Shown in pieces: positions 57,039 through 64,000 of a stretch of 64,000 nucleotides of DNA. The DNA is from Orychophragmus violaceus (lineage: Eukaryota > Streptophyta > Magnoliopsida > Brassicales > Brassicaceae). A program made the translations under genes and the position numbers. The stretch is taken from NCBI GenBank assembly GCA_030180135.1, contig CM058239.1, positions 59,713,823 to 59,777,822 on the forward strand, given 5' to 3'. The notes under the pieces are model-generated. The model was not told where the DNA came from, did no database searches, and was given only the letters and a program-made list of their open reading frames with translations. Position 1 is the first letter of the stretch. Each line of letters starts with the position of its first letter.

Positions 57039-58245
57039 TGATATATCATGGTTTTTACTAGTTTTAGACCATGATATAAGTATGTTTTAGAGTCTATTAG
57101 TGTTTCTTTAGAGTCTTTTGCAGGTTTTATTAGGTACACGCACGTTTGGAGAAAAAGTGGAGATTATGGAGCTATTTGGTGCACTTTGGAGATTTGACCC
57201 CAGAGGTTGTGCTCACTGTCCAGATTTGAGTACTGTGTCGATCGACGCACACCTGCATCGATCGAGGCACAGCGAGTTGGGCCAGATTCTCGGCGGTTTA
57301 ATGAAGAATGCTGATATTGCAAAGATGCCCAGAAGTTCCTGATATTTACACAGAAGCCCCAAGTCGTGTTTTAGCTATTTAATTAGGTTTTTAACTTCAG
57401 TTTTACATACGCTATCAAAACTTAGAGCAGAGAGTTTTAAGAGCTTTTCGGGCTGATCTGATCCTGTACTACATTTGTTTTGGAGAAGTTTTCGAATCCC
57501 TTTTATATTCTAATCTCTTTTATGATTTCTATTAATTCATTGATTATGTTTACATCATCTATGTCAGAGTAGTTTCATAGTTAGGTTTAGAGTTTCTCAT
57601 AGGGATTTCATGACTTGCTAGATATAATTAATTCAGTTAAGGATTCACATCAGTAGATGTTCTTCAAGCTAAATTGTGTTTAATGCTAGTTCTAACCTGA
57701 TCAATTAGAATCTATATCTTAGGTTGCTAAATACGACACGACAGTGTGGTTTAGAATCTGAGCTATTTAGGTTGAGCAATTTAATTACTCGCAAAGGAAT
57801 TTGGTTTAATTATATTGTGAATATCGAACTTGAAATTAAAGCTGGTTTAATCTGTTAGTAATTGCAAAGGAATTTGGATTGCTGCACTTAGACGTAGAGA
57901 ATTCTCGCAACGACAGTTGGTTAATTATATATATGTGTTTGAGTTCTAGAACTGAGTTTAATTAGATCATGACTGAATGATTTATCTGCTTGTCTGATTT
58001 CCTGAGAACGCCCTAGACTTAGCGCCCTTAGTTTATTGCTTACAACCACAACCTGCTACTTGTTTACTTTCTTGCTTGTTCTTTTTAAGTTATTCATTAC
58101 AATTTGCTTTTTGCTTTCTCCTAGTCTTAATCTTTTTAGTTCTAATCCTATCGTTGCCTAGAGTCCTCGTGGATTCGATCCCTAAGTACTACATTGATAT
58201 ATTGTGCACTTGCAGTTAGTATAGGGTAAAACTTTAGACCTATCA
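57039..58245 (+). repeat. 3' LTR of element C
   Basis: 1207 bp, about 40 differences from the 5' LTR; followed by GTAAT. Confidence 0.92.
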
Positions 58246-58287
58246 GTAATCCTACTGAGTAGGAGAAGAGGGAGATGTTGGCTCAGC

Positions 58288-58875
58288 AGTCTAGGTTTTG
58301 CAGAAGTCGAGGTATGCCGGGTCGGTTTGACGAAGATATTTTTCCACCATGCCTAACACCTTCTGCTCACTTGCTTGTCGAGCTAGCTTAGCAGCTTTTT
58401 CCTCAATTTGGCGCTTAGCTTCTTCGAGCTGATATTGGAGCGAGTTATAAGTGAAATAGCTACCTAGGTACTTGCGCTTTTCAGAGGTGTGAGACTCTCC
58501 GAGACTTCCAATCCCATAAGCATAGCCTCTATCATCCACAATTGTTGACTAGGAAACATAAAATATTGACACAATTAGGAAATGGGTAAAGAATGACATA
58601 AGATTCAAATAACTTAATCATTAACACATCTGAACAATAAAAAAAATCATTAACACATCAAGCAATTACACAAGTGAACAATAACATGATCATTAGAACC
58701 TCTATCTCACTACCAATAACACAACATATTCATATATGCAACAAACAAACTCTAAAAGACTGTCAACCATATGTACTCATATACATTAAAACAGAAATGC
58801 TTAATGATTCACAAAAGCATAATTACCCGAAGAAAGAGTTCATTGATCTCATCGGTGGTCAGCTCTCTTGGTCGC
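58288..58875 (-). pseudogene. Plant transposase (Ptta/En/Spm-like) 3' exons, CACTA H
   Basis: Last exon, about 58552 to the stop at 58288-58290, starts after an AG (ttcctag) and reads TIVDDRGYAYGIGSLGES, then a charged helical stretch (LEEAKRQIEEKAAKLARQAS). An upstream exon at about 58828-58875 reads RPRELTTDEINELFLR and ends at a GTAATT donor. 'YGIGSL' plus coiled coil recalls the C-terminus of Ptta/En/Spm transposases (recalled pattern). LTR J truncates the gene at 58876; its 3' end faces the H terminus at 20219. Confidence 0.6.
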
Positions 58876-59928
58876 TGATAGGTGTAAGTTTTATCCCTAT
58901 TCTACTGCAAGTGAACAGTTATGCTATTGTAGTATTTAGGGTATCGAATCCACAAGGACTCACGGTCACACGATAGATTATGAGTAATCGAATTAAGCTA
59001 AGCTAAGCAGATTGTAAGCAGTAAACAAAACAGCAAGTAAACGAATGATGTGAGGTGAATGTAAGAAATTAACGAAGGCGTCAGATTTCAAGAAGTTCTC
59101 AGGAAATCAGGAAATCAAATAACAGATAATCAGGATTCAATCTATAGCTCTCTTGAACTAGAATCACAGAAGTAAAACTAACCAGCTCTCGCTGCGATAA
59201 TTATCTATGTCTAACAACCTAGCAAGCCAACTCTCGTTGCGAATCCTAGAGTTCTAAACATGCATAAATTCCAAGTTCGTTCGTTCACAACTTCTCTAAG
59301 CCAAATCTCTTTGCGAATAGATAAGTTGCTCACCTAAATTTTTTCTAGCTAATTAACCAACTCTCGTTGTGGAAATCAACCTAATAATCAGTAATCTAAA
59401 TGGTCAGTTCAGATTAAGCATTAAGAGTCATTTAGGTGAAGAACTAGATGATGAATCCAAATCAATTAGTTATTCTAACATTCCTTCAAATCCCTAATGA
59501 GAATTCCCTAACCTAACAAGAGATCTACTCATACATAGCAATCATAACAGAAAACATAGTCAAAATAGATATCATAGATGAATCAAATAGAGTAAGAACA
59601 AGGGTTCGAAATCAGGTCTCTCTCGAGAACCAAACCAGCCCCAAATCTCCTAATCTCTCTAGAACAAAACTCAGAATAAAACTTAAGAAAAGTTTCGCCT
59701 AACAAGTGGTTGTAAAACCTAATTAAAAGCTAAAACATGATTTGGGTCACTTTTTAATTATGAGAAACTTCTGGCCCAAGTTGCAATTTCCAAATCTTCA
59801 TTAAAACTCGTGAGATGACTTTGTCACGACCTTGTGTCGACCGATGCACAGTATATGTCGATCGATACAAGTGTCTGATATCGGCAGTGACTTCTTCTTC
59901 TCGGGAAAATGCTCCAAAATGCTCCAGA
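58876..59928 (-). repeat. Athila-like LTR J, cut by CACTA element I
   Basis: Starts tgataggtgtaag at 58876 and follows the family LTR through two CGATCG-type units (gtgtcgaccgatgcac, tgtcgatcgataca, 59835-59870) to gctccaga at 59928, where CACTA I begins. About 120-150 bp of the U3 end are missing and may lie beyond I. It is closer to K than to the LTRs of C/D. The adjoining five bases of H are GTCGC. Confidence 0.8.
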
Positions 59929-60563
59929 CACTACAAGAAATATCGGCATTAGTAGCACACTGAAAGCGCTACCATTTTGGTAGCGTTTCCATGAACGCTA
60001 TGTTAGCCGCAGCTATAGTAGACCCCCCCTCTACCATAGCATTTTTTAATGCTATAATAAATGGACATATTGTAGCGTTATATAACCGCTATCGGAAATT
60101 ATTTTATAACACATGTTTCGTGCTATCATGCAGTTTTCCATGGTGATATTTTCGTGTTGTAGTATAAATTATAATAACACATTTTCAGTGCCAGTAAATA
60201 TGTTTTCGTGACGTTTTGGTTTGTCGAATTGAACACCTATTATAGCATGTATCATATGCCATATGAAAGTATTACTAGCACATTTTCGTGCTAGGATGTT
60301 CGTTTTCATTTCTGGATTATTTTGTGCTATTATTTTGTTATAATTCAGTTGTATTACATAAAATATATATTGCAATTCGGATTTTAATTATAATTTCTAT
60401 TACATTAAATTTATAAAAACATACATTATTTCCATAAATCATCCAATACATAAACAATAATATCATTCTAAGTCATAAACTAACTTAAGAAAAAAATAAA
60501 ACTAACTTCATAAGGACAGTGAGACCAACTTCTTAAATCGTAGAATTCATATTACACCTTGTT

Positions 60564-62371
60564 CTAATCTTTCTTTGTCATGAACCAAGTCTTTCTCAGG
60601 CGTATAAGGTCATACATCATAATCCCAGCATCTGCTAGAGCAAGACTGGCACACCATATCACAACGGGGAGTTTACCTGCAATACAATACAATTACAATT
60701 CGATAACATCAGAGTATGCCAAACAACAATCATATAATAACAAGTAATAACTTGCATCCAAAATTAAACTCTAGAGAACCAGTAAGCACTCTGGGTTAAG
60801 AACTCTGATAGTATTTTGAGTACTGTTGAGTGTTGAGACTGTTAGAAGGCACATAGTCATGACACTTACTTCCTCCAAATTCAAGCACCAGCACAAACAC
60901 ATCAACGGTTGTCTTTGGAAATGTCTCCATCATTATTACACCTTCTAACGCTTTGTGAAGCTGATAGGTCTGTAAGTTTTAATCCTATTCTACTGCAAGT
61001 TCACAGTTAATGCAATTATAGTATATAGGGTATCGAATCCACAGAGACTCTAGATTCTTACGATAGATTATAGAATGTCAGGTTAAGCTAGGTAGCAATA
61101 GGGAAAGCAGTAAATCAAACAGCATAAAAGTAAATAGATCGGTTTGTAAGCAAGAAGCGAAGGCGTCAGGTCAAGGGAGTTCTCAAGAAATCAGGAACAC
61201 AGGCTAATCAATCAATCGGGATCTAATTAAGAACTGTTCTAGAACTGGAATCACGGAAGTATAAGAAACCAACTTTCGTTGCGAATCCTATCTATGTCTA
61301 ACAACCTAGCAAGCCAACTTTTGTTGCGAATTCTAGAGTTCTAAACAAGCATTAATCTCAAGTTCTTTCGTTCACAATTCCTCTAAACCAAATTTCTTTG
61401 CGAGTAGATCAAATTGCTCATCTAGGTTCTTTCTAGCTAATTAACCAACTGTCGTTGTGGAAATCAACCTAACATCATAAATCTGGGTAGCTACTTCAGA
61501 TTAAGCATTATAAACAACCCTAGATGAAGAACTAACAGATATGAATCCCTACAGATTGATCAACCTATAATTCCATGAAATCCCTCATGAGAATCCCTAA
61601 ACCTAACAGGTAAACTACTCAGACATGATCATCGAAACAGAAGACATCATGAATAGAAAACCAAATAGCATATAATAAAATAAAGAACTGGGGTTCGAAA
61701 TCCTCTCTTTTTCAAGAACAAGATCAGCCCCTAACTCTCTCTGAATGTAAAATAAAGTGTAGCCTAAAAATGGCTTAAAACCCTAATATATAAGTCTAAA
61801 CACGTTTTTGGGCCTTTTTGCAAGTCTGGGAAGTTTCTGGACAAAAACTGTAATTTCTCCAAATTGCAGATTTTTAGGCGCAGAACCCTGGAATCACCTT
61901 GCGTCGACCACTGCACAGACTGCATCGATCGTTGCAGGGTGATTTCGCAGCCAGTGAACTCTGTGAGGTCTCTAAACAGTGCAGAATTGACCCAAATGCT
62001 TCCAAAACATCCAATTAGGCTCCAAATGTCCTTAAACCTGTAAAACACCTGAAAAGACTCCAAAACATAATAAAAGACTCGATAAATAAGACATATACCA
62101 TGGCTAAAATCCCTAAAATCCATGGTATATCAGAAGCATTGATGAGTACTCTTTGTGATCAGTCCCCTGAAAACACCACAGACATAACTAATTCGATGAA
62201 ACCAAGAAACACATATATGAAGTTACAATAACGCTGACAAAACTCACATACCTGACTCCCGAGATTCGGGGCAGCAAAATTAGTGTAGCTAACAGAGCAA
62301 TTCAATCTACCAACATCACTATAACCCGTTGCTTTCTTACTCTCCCTTGGCCCAAATCTAACAGAACAAGC
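60564..62371 (-). pseudogene. MTR3: Exosome MTR3-like gene fragment, three exons, interrupted by solo LTR K
   Basis: RNase PH-fold core exosome subunit fragment. Exons on the minus strand: 62371-62252 (SVRFGPRESKKATGYSDVGR, SVSYTNFAAP), then 62166-62133 joined across K to 60961-60870 (DHKEYSSMLHKALEGVIM, ETFPKTTVDVFVLVLE), then 60676-60564 (LPVVIWCASLALADAG, IMMYDLI). Donors gtatgt and gtaagt and cag acceptors are kept and phases match. After YDLI the frame continues into an unrelated 12-residue tail and TAG. The N-terminal and C-terminal parts of MTR3 are absent. Identification is from recalled plant MTR3 (At4g27490-type) sequence. Confidence 0.75.
60962..62132 (-). mobile_element. Solo LTR K (Athila-like)
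   Basis: 1171 bp, tgataggtctg at 60962 to ccatggtatatca at 62132, with target duplication GAAGC at 60957-60961 and 62133-62137 and no internal domain. Left by LTR-LTR recombination. Two CGATCG-type units (gcgtcgaccactgca, gcatcgatcgttgca) at 61905-61945. It splits an MTR3-like exon. Confidence 0.93.
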
Positions 62372-62514
62372 TAAACACACATAGCAGAATTAGCTGGCTG
62401 AAAAATAGACTATGCGCATAAGCATTATCTAGTATACTCACACTGAAACAATACCGAGAAAATGTCATCTAGTGAATTAAGATAAATAGAAAACACAAAA
62501 GAATTTACTCATAC

Positions 62515-62665
62515 CGTGTATGTTGAAACACTGCGAGATGCTTGCCCACCTCCTGAATTGCTAGTGGAAATACGAGACGCAGCTTGAGTCACCAGGCCAT
62601 GGTTGCATAACTCATCTAATTTCTCAGGGTCTGATGCAAATGCTTCAGCAATCCGAGTCAGACAA
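62515..62665 (-). pseudogene. UPL3: UPL3 (HECT E3 ligase KAKTUS)-like exon fragment
   Basis: Minus strand reads CLTRIAEAFASDPEKLDELC, then NHGLVTQAASRISTSNSGGG and QASRSVSTYT before a GTATGA donor at 62514. This corresponds to the armadillo-repeat region of the plant HECT ubiquitin ligase UPL3 (recalled). The HECT domain is absent. It lies upstream of, and in the same orientation as, the MTR3-like exons, so a spliced UPL3-MTR3 chimeric transcript is conceivable. Confidence 0.7.
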
Positions 62666-62904
62666 ATAAAAGTATATTCAGAACCACATCAGAGAGGGAA
62701 ACCATAAACTCGTTAAGATCAACAAATCATTAAAAAAAAAAAATTAGATCAACGAACAAATCAGAGAGGGAAAGGAGAAGAAGCTTACGATATGAAGAGG
62801 AGCTTCTGGGACCGTGGAGAGGATGATACCTTACCATCACTTGTGGGAACAAGAGCATGATCTAGGGATTGAGCGACGGCGAGAGAAAAGATGATGGAAC
62901 ATGA

Positions 62905-63102
62905 GAATTGAACACATAGGAGATTTGAAACGACTCGGGTCGAGTCTAGGTCACTGGGTCAAGGGACAGCTGTCTCGTGCTCCGTCTGTTGCTGCGACGG
63001 CTGCTTACCGGCGAAATGGTCTCATGCTTCTTCTCGCTGTTATGGGAGCTCCTCTTGCTCCGATTCATGTCTCTTCCTTCGATCATTGGCCTCATCTTAG
63101 CA
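62905..63102 (+). pseudogene. DUF620-like gene fragment
   Basis: Plus-strand frame with LGHWVKGQLSRAPSVAA, AAYRRNGLMLLLAVMG and APLAPIHVSSFDHWPHLSI, matching the N-terminal conserved block of the Arabidopsis DUF620 family as I recall it. Homology stops at a CT microsatellite. Orientation is opposite to the UPL3/MTR3 pieces, showing an independent capture or inversion. Confidence 0.55.
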
Positions 63103-63107
63103 TTAAT

Positions 63108-63126
63108 CTCTCTCTCTCTCTCTCTC
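63108..63126 (+). repeat. CT microsatellite
   Basis: About nine consecutive CT units at the 3' edge of the DUF620-like fragment. Confidence 0.9.
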
Positions 63127-63239
63127 AATCGATCCAAAACCCTTTACAAACTTCATCACCTTCAATTTCAAAGTTTCTCTCATTTGGTCTCCTCCGCTTA
63201 TGAATCCAACCGAGAAATAGAGCCACAAGATTAACCCAA

Positions 63240-64000
63240 TCGACACCCATAAACAAACCAGAAAAGGAATTAAGTATAAAAGAGACCAAATGAAGAAGAA
63301 AAGAAATCAATAGAAAATTTCAAAAGAGAGAAGATTGAAGGAAGAAGAAACGAATTGCCTTAGGGTTTTCAGCGGAATAGATGAGGAGGATAATGGTTTG
63401 TGGTTAAAATAGCTGTCAAAAATAATTAGAGGGAAAATATTTCACCCTTGAAATTTAAGCCGGGAAATCTAAATTTTAGACTTGTGGACTTTAAACATTT
63501 CACCCTTAAAATAGCTGTCTAAATTTTAGACTCAGTAGAAAGATATTTGTGGTTATGTTCGACCAAGAACAAAATTGTGACTATAAACTTTCACAAAAGT
63601 ATGAACTTATGTAAGTTTCTACTAAAAAATGAGATTGAGATTTGATTATGTGTTTTTGTTGTCGGTAAAGACATATTTGTATAACTATCTCTATTATGAA
63701 CCCTAAACCCTATATGCAAATATCTTAAACCCTAAACACATACTACAAAACCCTAAATTCTAAATAAAAAATAATTCTTTAATTAAAAAACATTACATGA
63801 TAATAAATACAAATTACATAAGAAATTCAAGTTTACAAAAAGCTAATTCATAGAATTCACCGAAATATAATTTGCAAGTGTTAATACCCTAAATCCTAAA
63901 CAAAATGTTTGTTGGACTTTAATTTTTATATTAGTTTATAGTTAATATCATAACCCTAAAACTTATTTATATCCTAAATTTATATTAGTTTGTCAATGAA
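63240..64000. other. AT-rich stretch with telomere-like CCCTAAA words
   Basis: No gene. Short direct repeats (aaaatagctgtc; ctaaattttagac) at 63405-63535 and scattered aaccctaaa words at 63698-63960. Neither the right terminus of CACTA I nor the rest of LTR J could be found. Confidence 0.5.

Larger units (their letters stand above)
20827..58245 (+). mobile_element. Athila-like element C, complete with both LTRs, split by D
   Basis: 5' LTR 20827-22035, tRNA-Asp PBS, gag-protease pseudogene, spacer, [D], ORF2, 3' non-coding region, PPT, 3' LTR 57039-58245. Target duplication GTAAT on both sides. Without D it is about 9.15 kb. There is no RT, RNase H or integrase between protease and ORF2. Its LTRs differ at about 40 positions by my count (about 3%), making it the oldest element of this nest. 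Confidence 0.92.
20219..58875. mobile_element. CACTA (En/Spm) element H, left terminus and transposase 3' part, split by element C
   Basis: Terminus cactacacgaaaacagg starts at 20219, the CACTA signature. 20230-20600 is a dense subterminal array of tagcgac/gtcgcta words in both orientations, expected of transposase-binding repeats. Element C (20827-58245) interrupts it with duplication GTAAT (20822-20826 and 58246-58250). H resumes with a transposase-like gene running toward the left terminus. LTR J interrupts H at 58876, so its right end is out of view. Confidence 0.75.
59929..64000. mobile_element. CACTA element I, left terminus with captured gene fragments
   Basis: cactacaagaaat at 59929 is a canonical CACTA end. 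59945-60350 holds subterminal words in both orientations (gctacca...tggtagc, tagcatt...aatgcta, tagcacattttcgtgct). Downstream lie pieces of at least three host genes on both strands, the hallmark of a Pack-CACTA. No transposase and no opposite terminus is visible before 64000, so I cannot prove all fragments lie inside it. Confidence 0.65.

Noticed and set aside
63690..63965. Interstitial telomere array
   Set aside because: CCCTAAA words are scattered and degenerate rather than tandem; such words are common in AT-rich plant DNA.

Overview
This is plant nuclear DNA made almost entirely of transposable elements, most likely pericentromeric or other heterochromatin of a Brassicaceae species. 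The Athila-type elements have a 17-nt primer-binding site matching the 3' end of tRNA-Asp, the copia gag and pol remnants are of a common Arabidopsis/Brassica type, and captured gene pieces resemble Arabidopsis UPL3, MTR3 and a DUF620 gene. No intact ordinary host gene is visible. The species is not identified.

Layout. 1-1996: 5' end of a minus-strand copia element (E0) inserted in 1997-11533, a minus-strand array of two Athila-like internal domains (A, B) sharing a middle LTR. 11534-20218: degenerate transposon ORFs, a Tat-like gypsy fragment, a minus-strand LINE-1 relic, a 127-bp inverted repeat, a MITE and AT-rich intergenic DNA. 20219-58875: a CACTA element (H) split by a 37.4-kb nest. 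Athila-like C (20827-58245, +, duplication GTAAT) contains Athila-like D (25269-53529, -, AGCAT). D contains F, a coding-poor chromovirus-like element (26963-31793, ATTCC), and copia E1 (32352-46769, +, CGTTG). E1 contains copia E2 (37603-44953, +, ATATC). 58876-64000: a second nest, where LTR J interrupts the H transposase gene, a second CACTA element (I) interrupts J, and a solo LTR (K, GAAGC) interrupts an MTR3-like exon carried in I.

What the elements share. Every LTR element with a full internal domain in view lacks a usable pol. The Athila-like family keeps gag, protease and, in C and D, a second ORF, but has no reverse transcriptase, RNase H or integrase. E1 and E2 keep an intact gag beside a shrunken, broken pol. 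F has no recognisable coding domain. All keep PBS, PPT and intact LTR ends, so they were probably mobilised in trans.

The most striking unexplained structure is a short palindromic module, core CGATCG flanked by TGCA/TTGCA-like arms. It is clustered in the LTRs and at every junction between coding modules of the Athila-like family, including in-frame inside the gag-protease ORF. ORF2 appears to have been lost across two such clusters in copy B, and two independent retrotransposon insertions (D and E1) lie in or at the edge of clusters.
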